Shown here: positions 51,441 through 60,612 of the stretch, in pieces
Numbering within the stretch: position 1 is the first letter of the stretch
Layout: the number at the start of each line of letters is the position of its first letter
Source: an uncultured Verrucomicrobiota bacterium
GTDB taxonomy: Bacteria > Verrucomicrobiota > Kiritimatiellia > CAIVKH01
Assembly: GCA_937872895.1 (NCBI GenBank)
Contig: CALMUP010000051.1
Location: 36,143 to 100,142, forward strand
Direction of reading: 5' to 3'
Length of the DNA stretch: 64,000 nt
Notes under the pieces: model-generated
Databases searched by the model: none
Told to the model about the DNA's origin: nothing
Seen by the model: only the letters and a program-made list of their open reading frames with translations
Position numbers and translations under genes: made by a program

Positions 51441-53200
51441 TCAACCTTGCCGATACCTTCGACCGCCTCGGCTCCCGCCTGGGGCAAGCCACCGCCGCCG
51501 GTCCGGCCTTCGATCCCTCCCGACGCCATGTCGTCGGTGTTCACCTCGACCACGACGCCCTGCGCTGGGTCGAGTGGAAACATGGCCATATCGCCGCCTG
51601 GAAACACCTGTCCTACCCCTCCGGCCTGCAGATCGATTCCGATGCCTTTGCCGATTTTCTCCGCAACGCCTTTACCAACTGCCCCGCCGACCTGCCCCTC
51701 TGGCTGGTCAGCTCTTTTCCCAGCCTGCAGTTGCGCTTCCTCGCCCTGCCCAAGGTCCGGCCCAGCCAATTGTCCAACCTCGTGTACTGGACGTACCGCA
51801 AGGAATTGCCGTTCGAGCCGGAACACACCGTGCTCGACTACGATGTCGAAGGGGAAGTAGCCACTCCGGGCCCAAACCGCAAGGTGGACATTACCGCGTT
51901 CACCGTGGCCCGTGCGGAAGTCGAGCGCCTGGTTCGCCGCTTTACCGAGGCCGGACGTGACGTTGAAGGCGTGATCATTCCCTCCTTCGCCCTCCGCAAC
52001 CTGCTCCGCATGCAGCAGAACACCGAAGCCCGCATCGGCCTGTTTGTCGGCGAGGATGCGTCGTCGATTCTCTTCGCGCACGGCCCGGCCATCGTCTCCC
52101 AACGCCTGTTCAAGACCGGCATGAACAGCCTGCGCACCGGCACTACCGACGATCCGACCGCCGCCTACCAGAGCATCAACAGCGCCCTGACCCAGACCGC
52201 GCACGGCGAGCAGACCGCCTCGGCCATGGAGGCGACCGAAGCCAACCGCATCAGCCGAACCGCCCTCGCCTCGTTCGGCCGTCTCATCCAACAGGTCGAA
52301 CGGTCCATTTCAGCGTATGTGAATGGACGCGACAACGCCGACCTGCGCAACATCCACGTCGCCGGCTCGCTCGCCGGCATGCCCCACCTGTTGAAGGAAA
52401 TGTCGGCGAAACTCGGATTGACCGCACAGCCGTTTGCCGTAGCCGAGGGGACGTCGGTCACCGCCACCAGCCGCCCTCCCCTGTCCGCCATCGAATTCGG
52501 CCAGATGGCTCTGGCCATCGGCGCCGCCGTGTCGCAACCAGGCCGCACGCCGAATGCCCTCCACACGTACGTGAAGCGCGAACAGACGGAACGGCGGCGC
52601 CGCACCCAGAGCTGGATCGGCCTGTCCGCCATCGGCGGCCTGGTCCTGTTGCTCATGGTATTCCTCTTCGCGGTCAACCACAACCGCGCCCTCCGGCGTG
52701 AACACGCCGCGCTCACGAAACAGATGGAGCCGTACAAGCCCCATCCCGACCGCCCCATGATCCAGAACCTGGTCGGCCTCGCTTCCGCCCACAGCGTCGA
52801 ACTGCGCCAGATGGCCGCCCGCGCACGCCCGCTCGCCCTGATCAACGAAGTGGCCGCCCTCACTCCGACCGATATCCGGCTCAGCTCCATCGCGCTCGAA
52901 CGCGCCGCCGCCCCCACCCGCACCCGGAAAACCGCCACCACCCCCGCCGCCGACGACCTCCGTGTTTCCGTTCAAGGCATGGTGCTCGGCGAAACCGAAC
53001 TGCTGGAATCGAAACTCGCCCAGTACATCCTGCGCCTGCAACGCTCCCCGCTGTACAAGAGCGCCACCCTGACCCGTTCCGAGTCGGGCCGCGACGGCGC
53101 GGAACCGGTATGGCTCTTCACCCTTGACCTGGAGACGGCCCAGATCGCCCCGCCTCCCATCCTGGCGGCACCCGCCAAATCGACGGGAGGTACCCCATGA
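51437..53200 (+). CDS. PilM-PilN-like fusion (GspL-type) inner-membrane assembly protein
   Basis: The protein is 587 residues. The N-terminal half (about 30-375) is PilM/GspL-cytoplasmic-like with an actin-type fold (VVGVHLDHDALRWVEW, VYWTYRKELPFEPEHTVLDY). A single membrane helix at about 392-412 (IGLSAIGGLVLLLMVFLFAV) is followed by a PilN-like periplasmic domain (RREHAALTKQMEPYKP, ALINEVAALTPTDIRLSSIA). In most pili PilM and PilN are separate genes; here they are one protein, as in GspL. The usual ATP-binding signature of PilM (GxDxGSxxxK) is replaced by GVHLDHDALRW, so nucleotide binding is doubtful. It would bridge the assembly ATPases to the PilO/PilP partners. Confidence 0.78.
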   Translation: MINLADTFDRLGSRLGQATAAGPAFDPSRRHVVGVHLDHDALRWVEWKHGHIAAWKHLSYPSGLQIDSDAFADFLRNAFTNCPADLPLWLVSSFPSLQLRFLALPKVRPSQLSNLVYWTYRKELPFEPEHTVLDYDVEGEVATPGPNRKVDITAFTVARAEVERLVRRFTEAGRDVEGVIIPSFALRNLLRMQQNTEARIGLFVGEDASSILFAHGPAIVSQRLFKTGMNSLRTGTTDDPTAAYQSINSALTQTAHGEQTASAMEATEANRISRTALASFGRLIQQVERSISAYVNGRDNADLRNIHVAGSLAGMPHLLKEMSAKLGLTAQPFAVAEGTSVTATSRPPLSAIEFGQMALAIGAAVSQPGRTPNALHTYVKREQTERRRRTQSWIGLSAIGGLVLLLMVFLFAVNHNRALRREHAALTKQMEPYKPHPDRPMIQNLVGLASAHSVELRQMAARARPLALINEVAALTPTDIRLSSIALERAAAPTRTRKTATTPAADDLRVSVQGMVLGETELLESKLAQYILRLQRSPLYKSATLTRSESGRDGAEPVWLFTLDLETAQIAPPPILAAPAKSTGGTP

Positions 53201-53733
53201 AACTGCCGGATCGCCTCCCCCTGATCGGTCGCTTCACCGCCTCCCGCAGCGCCACGCTGGTGATCCTGCTGGTCGCCGTGCTGCTGGCCATCGCCCTGCC
53301 CTTGCGCAACGGCTTCCGCATCCGGACGGATGTCGCCGCGGCAAAACAGCAACTCGCCGACCTCAACGTCCTGCACCCGCTCTATACCGAATTGATGTCG
53401 CTCGAGAAACCCGCCAACTGGCCCGCCCTCCGCAGCGGGACACGTGCCCCGCTGAAGGAAAGCGATGTCGTGGACGTTCCGAAGCAGATCACCTCGCTCG
53501 CCGCCCGTGCCTCCGTTGAACTGAGCGCGGTCAGCCCGCGGGTCGGCGGCGACGAGGATGGCACCCGCTGGCTCGATGTGGAAATCCGCGCCCTCGCCCC
53601 CTACGAGAACCTCCGCCACTTCCTCACCAGTCTCGTCCAGCTTTCCTCCATGGAACGCTTTGAACGTATCGAACTGAAACGGGATTTTGGTCGCGAGCAG
53701 GCGCACATCGTGGTTCGCCTGACCCTCGAGTGA
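53197..53733 (+). CDS. PilO-like inner-membrane pilus assembly protein
   Basis: This 178-residue bitopic protein has a short cytoplasmic N-terminus, one membrane helix (about residues 20-35, TLVILLVAVLLAIALPL) and a periplasmic coiled coil then ferredoxin-like fold (ALAPYENLRHFLTSLVQL). Size, topology and position directly after a PilM/PilN-type gene fit PilO or GspM. The start overlaps the preceding stop by four bases. PilO pairs with PilN and links the cytoplasmic platform with the secretin lipoprotein. Sequence identity is too weak for a firm symbol. Confidence 0.65.
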   Translation: MKLPDRLPLIGRFTASRSATLVILLVAVLLAIALPLRNGFRIRTDVAAAKQQLADLNVLHPLYTELMSLEKPANWPALRSGTRAPLKESDVVDVPKQITSLAARASVELSAVSPRVGGDEDGTRWLDVEIRALAPYENLRHFLTSLVQLSSMERFERIELKRDFGREQAHIVVRLTLE

Positions 53734-53774
53734 GGGTCGACACCCGGCAACCTTTTTGGTAGGTTTTGGATCGG

Positions 53775-54275
53775 ATGAACAAACGCGAACGCATCCTCGT
53801 CGTAGCCATGTCGGTGGCCCTGGTCGCCGGTGGCTTGTCGGTGGTTTCCGACCTCTCGAAACGGAAATCCGGCAAGACCGGCAAGGCCGGTTCGCGCACC
53901 CTTGATCTTGGCGTGCAGGCCTTCGCCGATACCCAACGGGCTGCCCTCTCCGCCGTGCGCCTGACCCCCGGCGAGAAATCCGCACTCGACCGGGCCGCCG
54001 GTCCCTGGGCGGAAAGCCCGTTCATCGACCGCGTCGGCGGCATCCGTGCCGGAGCCGGAGCCGTCAGCGAATTCCGCTATACCGGCTTCATGCAATTCGG
54101 CGAAAGCCGCCTCGCCATTGTCAACGGCCGCGAATACCGGACCGGCGAAACCATCACCGCCACCGACTTCATCGTCGAAACCATCGAACCGAGCCAGGTC
54201 ATCCTCGTCGCCGGAAAAGGCCGGCGCGTGACTGTCCCGCTGCAAACCGCCAACGCGCGAAGGAACATCCCATGA
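53775..54275 (+). CDS. PilP/GspC-like periplasmic pilus protein
   Basis: The ATG at 53775 (MNKRERILVVAMSVALVAG) is used; a TTG at 53766 is also in frame. The 166-residue product has an N-terminal membrane anchor at about 7-23, then a flexible linker and a small beta-rich domain ending VIVETIEPSQVILVAGKGRR. The domain resembles the homology region of GspC or PilP that docks on the secretin. Its position just before the secretin gene, with a four-base overlap, supports this. The identification is by context and topology. Confidence 0.6.
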   Translation: MNKRERILVVAMSVALVAGGLSVVSDLSKRKSGKTGKAGSRTLDLGVQAFADTQRAALSAVRLTPGEKSALDRAAGPWAESPFIDRVGGIRAGAGAVSEFRYTGFMQFGESRLAIVNGREYRTGETITATDFIVETIEPSQVILVAGKGRRVTVPLQTANARRNIP

Positions 54276-55843
54276 CCGACGCCACCCGCCGCCGAACGAT
54301 GGCCTTCCCGAGCTTGCTCGCCAGCCTGAGCCTGCTGATTCTCGCCGGATGCGCCACCACCCCCGATGCGGACCTCCGCGACCCGGTCATGGCCGAGTGG
54401 TCGCGCCCCCTTGCCTCACCCACCGGCCAGACCGCCACCTCGCGCGGACCGATGCCCACGCCTTCGACCGACATGCCCCCCGCCCTGGTCGCCTCGCCGA
54501 TGGAGGCGGCCGCCATCGCCCGCTCCACCTCCGACCGGGCCCTTCCCACCAATGTCATCACCGACCTTGAACTGACCGAGGACGCCGATGTCGTGACCGT
54601 GCTCCGCACCCTCGCCAAAGCCGCCAGCGTGAACCTGCTGGTCAGCCCCCAGGTTTCCGGCACCGTCAGCTTCACCTTCAAGAACCTCCCGTGGGACCAG
54701 GCCTTTCGCAGCATCATCAACGCCGCCGGTCTCACCTACTCGTGGGAACACGACGTGCTGCGCGTAATGAACATCGATGACATCAAGCGCAGCCTCGAAC
54801 TCGAAACCGCCCTGAAGGAACGCGAAGGCGTGCGTGCCGAAAAACGCCTGATCGAACCGATGGTCATCCAGGTGATCCCGATCCGCTACGCCAAGGCGAA
54901 AACCATCGGCGCGACCATCAAGAACCTGCTCGCATCCTCCGCCACCTCCGGTGACGCCGCCCTGTCCGTTTCCGGGCGCTCCAGCGTGTCGGTGGACGAG
55001 GAGAACAATGCCGTCATCGTGCACGCCATCCGCGAGGACGTGGAGAAGATGGTCGCCCTCGTCGAGCAACTCGACCGTGTGAAATGGCAGATCCACATCG
55101 AAGCGCGCTTTGTCGAAGCCACCCGCGACACCGCCCGCCAGCTCGGCGTGCAATGGAGCGCCTCCCGCGCCTTCATCAGCGACGGCCGCGCTACCTCGAT
55201 CGGCGGCGCCGGCGTCACCCCCTCCGGCTTCAACTCCGCCTTCCCGGCCCAGTTCGCCCAGGGCGTCGCACCGCCCGCCGGCTTCGCCATGGGCGTGATC
55301 TCGGAAAAACTCGGCGGCAGCGAACTGCTGAACATGCAGCTCACCGCCCTCCAGCAGAAAGGCCGCATCAACATCCTCTCCAGCCCCTCCATCACCACCC
55401 TCGACAACGAACCCGCCGTGATTGAAAGCGGCGAGGAACGCGCCTACCGCGAGACCAGCGGCACCGGCAACGACCAGGACGTGTCGATCCAGTGGAAGAA
55501 GGCCGTACTGAAACTCGAAGTCGTCCCCCACGTCATCGATGGCGAACACATGCGCGTGGAAATCGTCGCCAACAAGGACTCGTTCGACGAAACCAAGCCG
55601 CAGTCGAACAACGAATTCCCCGTGAACACCAAGAACGCCCGCACCACCGTGCTGCTCCGCAACGGCGAGACCGTGGTCATCGGCGGCCTCTCCGTCGAGA
55701 GCAAGAGCGATGTCCAGTCCGGCATCCCGCTGCTGATGGACATCCCCGCCGTGGGCGGCCTGTTCAAGAACCGCAGCAAGGCGCAGAAATTTGACGATAC
55801 GCTGATCTTCATCACGCCGAAAATCGTGACCGGTCCGCGTTGA
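54272..55843 (+). CDS. Secretin (GspD/PilQ family), lipoprotein
   Basis: The 523-residue protein has a lipoprotein signal (LASLSLLILAGCATTPD) with Cys about residue 27. An STN/N0-type region lies near residues 95-165 (VVTVLRTLAKAASVNLLVSP), followed by an N1-like domain. The secretin C-domain at about 280-520 includes LNMQLTALQQKGRINILSSP and SITTLDNEPAVIESGEE with the conserved Val-Pro-like gate segment (LKLEVVPHVIDGE). It ends with VGGLFKNRSKAQKFDDTLIF. It forms the outer-membrane gate through which the pilus or secreted fibre passes. It is shorter than many PilQ proteins because extra N-domains are missing. The upstream neighbours fit the PilN-O-P-Q order. Confidence 0.92.
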   Translation: MTDATRRRTMAFPSLLASLSLLILAGCATTPDADLRDPVMAEWSRPLASPTGQTATSRGPMPTPSTDMPPALVASPMEAAAIARSTSDRALPTNVITDLELTEDADVVTVLRTLAKAASVNLLVSPQVSGTVSFTFKNLPWDQAFRSIINAAGLTYSWEHDVLRVMNIDDIKRSLELETALKEREGVRAEKRLIEPMVIQVIPIRYAKAKTIGATIKNLLASSATSGDAALSVSGRSSVSVDEENNAVIVHAIREDVEKMVALVEQLDRVKWQIHIEARFVEATRDTARQLGVQWSASRAFISDGRATSIGGAGVTPSGFNSAFPAQFAQGVAPPAGFAMGVISEKLGGSELLNMQLTALQQKGRINILSSPSITTLDNEPAVIESGEERAYRETSGTGNDQDVSIQWKKAVLKLEVVPHVIDGEHMRVEIVANKDSFDETKPQSNNEFPVNTKNARTTVLLRNGETVVIGGLSVESKSDVQSGIPLLMDIPAVGGLFKNRSKAQKFDDTLIFITPKIVTGPR

Positions 55844-55853
55844 GGAACATGCC

Positions 55854-57554
55854 GTGATCATGCGACCCAAACTGGGCGAGATGCTGGTGAACGCCGGCCT
55901 GCTCTCCCGCGAACAGCTCGACCAGGCCCTCGAGGCCCGCGAGGACGCCTCCGTCCGCCTCGGTGAATACCTGATCAGCAAGGGCCTGATCCGCGAAGAC
56001 CAGTTGATGGACCAGCTCAGCCGGCAGCTCCACCTCCCCCGCTATGAACCGGAAAAATTCCCGGTAAACATGGACCTGGCCGCCAGCATCCCGTTTGAAC
56101 TGGCCCAGCGCCACCGCGTTGTCCCGCTACAGCGCCTCGACCGCGCCCTCGTGCTCGGCATGGGCGACCCGACCGACATCGATGCCATCGACCGCATCGA
56201 GCAACTGACCCACCACGAGGTCCGCCCGGTCATCTGCACCAACCGCGAGATCAACCAGCTCACCAACAGCCTCTACGGCAGCTTCGCCGGACTCGGCGAG
56301 ATGATCGGATCGTCCGACGACACCAAGCCGCGCGACGGCGCCGACCCGAACATGGCCGAGGACGTCGAGGTCGGCTCGCTGCTGAACATGGCCGAGGGCG
56401 CCCCGGTGATCCGCATGGTGAACTGGATCATCGCCCAGGCCGTGCGCGAAGGCGCCAGCGACATCCACATCAGCCCCGAGGCGAACCACGTCCAGCTCCG
56501 GTTCCGCATCGACGGCTACCTGCGCGAAGTCCCCGCCCCGCCCAAGAGCCTGCACCTCCCCATCGTCTCCCGCATCAAGATCCTCTCTCAGATGGACATC
56601 GCCGTCTCCCGCATCCCGCAGGACGGACGCTTCACCGTGCGCCTCGACAACCGCGAGATCAACATCCGCGTCTCGACCATCCCCACCACCAACGGCGAGA
56701 ACGTGGTCATGCGCCTGCTCGACATGAGCGCCTTCAACTACTCGCTCTACGACCTCGGCATCTCCGACCGCGACTGCAAGATCCTCAGCCGCGCCATCGA
56801 AGCCCCCTACGGCATGATCCTCAGCACCGGACCCACCGGCAGCGGCAAGACCACCACCCTCTACGCCATGCTGAAGGAACTGAACAAACCCGACGTGAAC
56901 ATCATCACCGTCGAGGACCCGGTCGAATACCGCCTGGCCAAGATCCGCCAGATCCAGCTGAACACCAAGGCCGGCATGACCTTCGCCTCCGGCCTGCGCG
57001 CCATCCTCCGCCAGGATCCCGATGTCATCATGGTCGGCGAGATCCGCGATGCCGAAACCGCCCGCGTCGCCACCCAGGCCGCCCTGACCGGCCACCGCGT
57101 GCTCAGCACCGTCCATACCAACGACGCCGCCGGGGCCATCACCCGCCTGATCGACATGGGCATCGAACCGTTCCTCGTCTCCTCCGTGCTCGTCGTCTCC
57201 TTCGCCCAACGCCTCGTCCGCAAGGTCTGCCCCCACTGCGCCGAAACCGTCGAGATGAACCGCGAGACCAAGCGCTACTGGGGCCTGCCCGAGGACGAAC
57301 CGCTTCCCATCAAGCAGGCCAAGGGCTGCGCCCGCTGCCAGGGCACCGGCTATGCCGGCCGCACCGGCATCTACGAGGTCCTCGTGCTCGACGACCACAT
57401 CCGCGAAATGGTCGCCCGCCGCGCGAACACGCTGGAGATCAACCGCGAGGCCCGCGCAACCGACAACCTGCGCTCGCTGAAGGAGGACGCACTGGACAAG
57501 CTGCGCCTCGGTATCACCACCCTGGAGGAGGCCGTCACCGTCGTCGTCGTATGA
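55854..57554 (+). CDS. PilB/GspE-type assembly ATPase
   Basis: The frame starts at GTG 55854 (or ATG 55860), giving 564-566 residues. The N-terminus is a PilB/GspE N1-type domain (LGEMLVNAGLLSREQLDQAL). The core has Walker A (STGPTGSGKTTTLYAMLKE), the Asp box (IITVEDPVEYRL), Walker B (ILRQDPDVIMVGEIRDAETA) and the His box (LSTVHTNDAAGAITRLIDM). A four-Cys zinc finger (CPHC...CARC) lies at about 450-490. These features identify the extension ATPase that drives pilin polymerisation. It lies 10 bases after the secretin gene. There is a full separate PilT in the same cluster. Confidence 0.95.
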   Translation: MIMRPKLGEMLVNAGLLSREQLDQALEAREDASVRLGEYLISKGLIREDQLMDQLSRQLHLPRYEPEKFPVNMDLAASIPFELAQRHRVVPLQRLDRALVLGMGDPTDIDAIDRIEQLTHHEVRPVICTNREINQLTNSLYGSFAGLGEMIGSSDDTKPRDGADPNMAEDVEVGSLLNMAEGAPVIRMVNWIIAQAVREGASDIHISPEANHVQLRFRIDGYLREVPAPPKSLHLPIVSRIKILSQMDIAVSRIPQDGRFTVRLDNREINIRVSTIPTTNGENVVMRLLDMSAFNYSLYDLGISDRDCKILSRAIEAPYGMILSTGPTGSGKTTTLYAMLKELNKPDVNIITVEDPVEYRLAKIRQIQLNTKAGMTFASGLRAILRQDPDVIMVGEIRDAETARVATQAALTGHRVLSTVHTNDAAGAITRLIDMGIEPFLVSSVLVVSFAQRLVRKVCPHCAETVEMNRETKRYWGLPEDEPLPIKQAKGCARCQGTGYAGRTGIYEVLVLDDHIREMVARRANTLEINREARATDNLRSLKEDALDKLRLGITTLEEAVTVVVV

Positions 57555-57570
57555 CGGCACCGGAACCACC

Positions 57571-58803
57571 ATGACCACCTTCCGCTACCAGGCCGTGAAC
57601 GAGACCGGACGCATCGTCGCCGGCACCATCGAGGCACAGTCCGCCGACCACGCGAACGACCTGCTCGCCGCCCGCCGCCTCTCCCCCGTGGACATGCGGG
57701 CCGAATCCACCACCTCCTCCGCCTCCGGCAGCGCCTGGGAGCGTTTCGCCCGCCGCTTCAACACCGTCCACCCCGAGGAACTGATCCTGTTCACCAAGCA
57801 GCTCAGCACGATGCTGAAAGCCGGCATCCCGGTCCTCCGCGTCATGGAGATCCTCGAGGAACAGAACGAAAGCGAACGCCTGAAGGAGATCTGCCGCACC
57901 GTCGCCCACGACATCCGCGGCGGCTCGAACCTCCACCACGCCCTGTCGAAGCACCCCGACGTGTTCGACCCGCTCTATTGCAGCATGGTCCAGGCCGGCG
58001 AGGCGAGCGGTGCCCTGCCCCAGATCCTCCAGCGCCTGATCTACATCATCAGCCACGAGTACAAGGTGAAGTCCGACATCCGCTCGGTGATGCAGTACCC
58101 GATCATCGTGCTCGTCGCCCTGACCAGCGCCTTCGTCGGCCTGATCACCTTTGTCATCCCGAAGTTCGCCGCCGTCTACGCCAAGGCCCAGATCACCCTG
58201 CCCTTCCCCACGCGGGTCTGCATGGCCTTGAGCACCCTCTTCAACGAGTACTGGCACCTCGTGCTGCTCGCCCTTGCCCTGGTCATCGGCGGCTTCGTCT
58301 TCGCCCTGCGAACCACCGGCGGCCGCTATGTCTGGGACCGGTTCAAGCTGCAGGTACCGATGATCGGCCCGGTGATGCAGAAGGCCGCCCTGTCCCGTTT
58401 CGCCAGCATCTTCTCCATCCTGCAGGCCTCCGGTGTCGGCATCATGGACTCGGTCAAGATCCTCGCCGGCGCGATCGGCAACGCCGCCATCGCCCGCGAA
58501 CTGGCCACCATGGAAAAGAACCTCGAGCAGGGCCGCGGCGTCGCCCGCCCGCTGATGCAGTCGAAATTCTTCACCCCGATGTTCGTCAACATGGTGGCCA
58601 TCGGCGAGGAGGCCGGCAACCTCGACGAGATGCTCAAGGAAGTGTCGAACCACTACGACTCCGAGGTCGAGTTCGCCACCCGCCGCCTTACCACCGCGAT
58701 GGGCCCGATCCTGATGGTCGGCCTCGCCGCCATGGTCGGCTTCTTCGCCCTCGCCGTGTACATGCCGATGTGGGACCTCGCCAAGATGGCCGGCAAAGGA
58801 TGA
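57571..58803 (+). CDS. PilC/GspF-type inner-membrane platform protein
   Basis: The 410-residue protein has the two-part GspF architecture. Two homologous cytoplasmic blocks (LILFTKQLSTMLKAGIPVLR at about 72-91, and ALSRFASIFSILQASGVGIM at about 275-294) are separated by membrane helices near 175-195 and 230-250, with a last helix near 385-405. EAGNLDEMLKEVSNHYD is a family motif. It sits in the inner membrane and transmits the ATPase motion to pilins. The gene lies 16 bases after the ATPase gene and before the major pilin. Confidence 0.94.
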   Translation: MTTFRYQAVNETGRIVAGTIEAQSADHANDLLAARRLSPVDMRAESTTSSASGSAWERFARRFNTVHPEELILFTKQLSTMLKAGIPVLRVMEILEEQNESERLKEICRTVAHDIRGGSNLHHALSKHPDVFDPLYCSMVQAGEASGALPQILQRLIYIISHEYKVKSDIRSVMQYPIIVLVALTSAFVGLITFVIPKFAAVYAKAQITLPFPTRVCMALSTLFNEYWHLVLLALALVIGGFVFALRTTGGRYVWDRFKLQVPMIGPVMQKAALSRFASIFSILQASGVGIMDSVKILAGAIGNAAIARELATMEKNLEQGRGVARPLMQSKFFTPMFVNMVAIGEEAGNLDEMLKEVSNHYDSEVEFATRRLTTAMGPILMVGLAAMVGFFALAVYMPMWDLAKMAGKG

Positions 58804-58843
58804 CAATGTCCGCAGTCGAAACCAACACAGAAGGAGAGAAGAC

Positions 58844-59227
58844 ATGAGTACAGTAGCAAGCAAACGTTCCGGCGAAGCCGGGTTTACCCTGGTGGAAATC
58901 ATCGCCGTGCTGGTCATCCTGGCCGTCCTGGCCGCGGTGGCCATCCCCCGTTACATCGGCCTGATCGACGACGCCCGTGACCAGGCGCTGAAAGGCGCCA
59001 TCTCGGCCGGCATGTCCCACGTGTCGCTGAGCTACGGCCGCCTGGCCCTTCAGAACGGGACCGAACCGACCGCCGCGGAAATCGTTGCCGATGTCACGGC
59101 CAGACCCCCCTCAAGCGGTGATTACACCTTCACGTTTGCCGCCACGGCAACCCCCGGCGTCAACGTGACCGCGACCGATGCCACGGATGCCACCATCACC
59201 GAAACCAAGGAATGGATCATGCCGTAA
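58844..59227 (+). CDS. Major type IV pilin/pseudopilin
   Basis: This 127-residue prepilin has a leader ending in Gly and the class III cleavage motif: EAG then FTLVEIIAVLVILAVLAAVA. Glu is at position 5 of the mature protein and a hydrophobic N-terminal helix follows. The globular region is short and Thr/Ala-rich (TFAATATPGVNVTATDATDA). AAGGAGAG lies about 10 bases upstream of the ATG, the strongest ribosome-binding site in the cluster, and a strong terminator follows. It is therefore likely to be the most abundant subunit. No Cys pair is seen. Confidence 0.9.
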   Translation: MSTVASKRSGEAGFTLVEIIAVLVILAVLAAVAIPRYIGLIDDARDQALKGAISAGMSHVSLSYGRLALQNGTEPTAAEIVADVTARPPSSGDYTFTFAATATPGVNVTATDATDATITETKEWIMP

Positions 59228-59243
59228 CGGCCGTCCTTCACCA

Positions 59244-59268
59244 CGGGAGGAGGCCCCGCCTCCTCCCG
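59244..59268 (+). terminator. Intrinsic terminator/attenuator after the major pilin
   Basis: A perfect hairpin (CGGGAGGAGGC, loop CCC, GCCTCCTCCCG) is followed by TTTTCTTTTT (59269-59278). It lies 17 bases after the pilin stop and only 12 bases before the next pilin-like gene. It should reduce transcription into the minor pilin genes, consistent with excess major pilin. Confidence 0.9.
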
Positions 59269-59280
59269 TTTTCTTTTTCC

Positions 59281-59736
59281 ATGCCCTCCCTGCTCCACGA
59301 TCCGCACCATGCCCGCCGGGGGTTCACCCTCGTCGAGATTTTCCTCGTCCTCGTCGTACTCGGCATCCTCGCCTCCTACGTCGTTATCGGTAACGCCCGC
59401 ACCGGCGCGGCCCTCGTTGCCGAAGCCGACATCCTGCGCGCCCACCTGCGCTTCGTCCAATCGCTGGCCACCTCGAACAACACCGGTACCTGGACCGTGA
59501 CCTTTACCGCGACTGGCTACGCCGTCCGCTTTGATGGAAACCCAGCCCCGGTCAACCTGCCTGACCAGAATGCCCCGAACCGCTCCTTCGAAGGCGGCGT
59601 GACCCTTTCCGCCGGCCTCGGCACCGTGACCTTCGACGCCTTTGGCGCCCCCGCCGCGACCTACACGCTGGTCCTGTCCGACGGCGAACGCACCGAAACC
59701 ATCACCATCACCGGAGCCACCGGCCTGATCCCATGA
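59281..59736 (+). CDS. Minor pilin (GspH-like)
   Basis: The 151-residue product starts at ATG 59281. The prepilin motif is RRG then FTLVEIFLVLVVLGILASYV. The globular domain is beta-rich (TWTVTFTATGYAVRFDGNPA), typical of GspH/FimT-type minor pilins. The upstream in-frame extension to 59212 is rejected because it crosses the terminator. The stop overlaps the next gene by four bases. Minor pilins of this group prime fibre assembly. Confidence 0.85.
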   Translation: MPSLLHDPHHARRGFTLVEIFLVLVVLGILASYVVIGNARTGAALVAEADILRAHLRFVQSLATSNNTGTWTVTFTATGYAVRFDGNPAPVNLPDQNAPNRSFEGGVTLSAGLGTVTFDAFGAPAATYTLVLSDGERTETITITGATGLIP

Positions 59737-60134
59737 CCATGCCCCGCCCCACCTCCCGCGCCGGCTTCACCCTGATCGAGGTCATCGCCACCCTGCTGCT
59801 CAGCGCCATCGCCTTTGCGGCCCTGCTCCCCTTTCTCGACCGCGTATTCCTGCAAAGCCACGAACCCCGCGTCCAGTTGCAACAGGCCATGAACCTCCAG
59901 AGCGCAATGGAAAACCTCGTCGCCACCCACACCAATACACTGGAAAACCTCCGCACCCGCATCGGCGCGGCCGGCACCTCCGCCGGCGATCAGGTGACCG
60001 TAACCGAGAACCGCTACATCACCTTCACCGGCGGACTCGAAAGCGGAACGCCCACCAGCAACAACCTGCTCAAGGTGACCCTCCAGAACGCCCTCGGTGA
60101 ACAGGTCACCCGCATCTTTACGGAACGGCCATGA
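59733..60134 (+). CDS. Minor pilin (GspI-like)
   Basis: This 133-residue protein has the cleavage motif SRAG then FTLIEVIATLLLSAIAFAAL, with Glu5. The globular part is short and polar, Thr-rich. It overlaps the genes on either side by four bases each (ATGA), indicating translational coupling across the minor pilin group. Position and size fit GspI or PilV, but sequence similarity beyond the pilin helix is low. Confidence 0.8.
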   Translation: MTMPRPTSRAGFTLIEVIATLLLSAIAFAALLPFLDRVFLQSHEPRVQLQQAMNLQSAMENLVATHTNTLENLRTRIGAAGTSAGDQVTVTENRYITFTGGLESGTPTSNNLLKVTLQNALGEQVTRIFTERP

Positions 60135-60607
60135 ACCGCGGCTTCACCCTGGTCGAAGTCATCGTCGTGCTGCTCCTCGCCGCCCTGCTGGTCGGGGCCT
60201 TCACCGCCGCGCTGATCCCCGCCACCGAAGGCCTCACCCTCGTGCGCCGCAACACCGAGGCCGCCCAGAAAGCCCAGTTTGCGATGACCCGGATGGTGCG
60301 TGAAATGGGCGCGCTGACCAACATCGTCAGCGGCACCGGCACCGCCATCACCTACGATTTCGTTGACCCCGAGGGCAACAACCGCCGCAGCACCCTCGCC
60401 TGGGCCGGTGCCGGACAACCCCTGACCCTGAACACCATCCCCCTCTCCGACGATGTCGCCCAGTTCGCCCTGCGCTACTACCCCAGCCCCTCCGCCACCC
60501 CCGCCAGCACGTGGAATTCCTCGATGCGTCAACTGGAAATCGTCTTGCAAAGCGCCACCGCCGGTTCCATGATTTACAGCAACCGGCTGGCTCTTCGAAC
60601 GTTCTAG
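60131..60607 (+). CDS. Minor pilin (GspJ/PilW-like)
   Basis: The 158-residue product begins MNRGFTLVEVIVVLLLAALL, so only three residues precede the cleavage Gly. The globular domain includes QKAQFAMTRMVREMGALTNI and ALRYYPSPSATPASTWNSSM, resembling GspJ or PilW. It starts four bases before the end of the preceding minor pilin gene and ends five bases before the PilX-like gene. The order H-I-J-X-like is the expected minor pilin order. Confidence 0.82.
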   Translation: MNRGFTLVEVIVVLLLAALLVGAFTAALIPATEGLTLVRRNTEAAQKAQFAMTRMVREMGALTNIVSGTGTAITYDFVDPEGNNRRSTLAWAGAGQPLTLNTIPLSDDVAQFALRYYPSPSATPASTWNSSMRQLEIVLQSATAGSMIYSNRLALRTF

Positions 60608-60612
60608 CGGGT

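Noticed and set aside
54416..55981. Minus-strand 521-residue open frame.
   Set aside because: It is antisense to the secretin, low-complexity (Gly, Asp, Val, His) and typical of GC-rich shadow frames.
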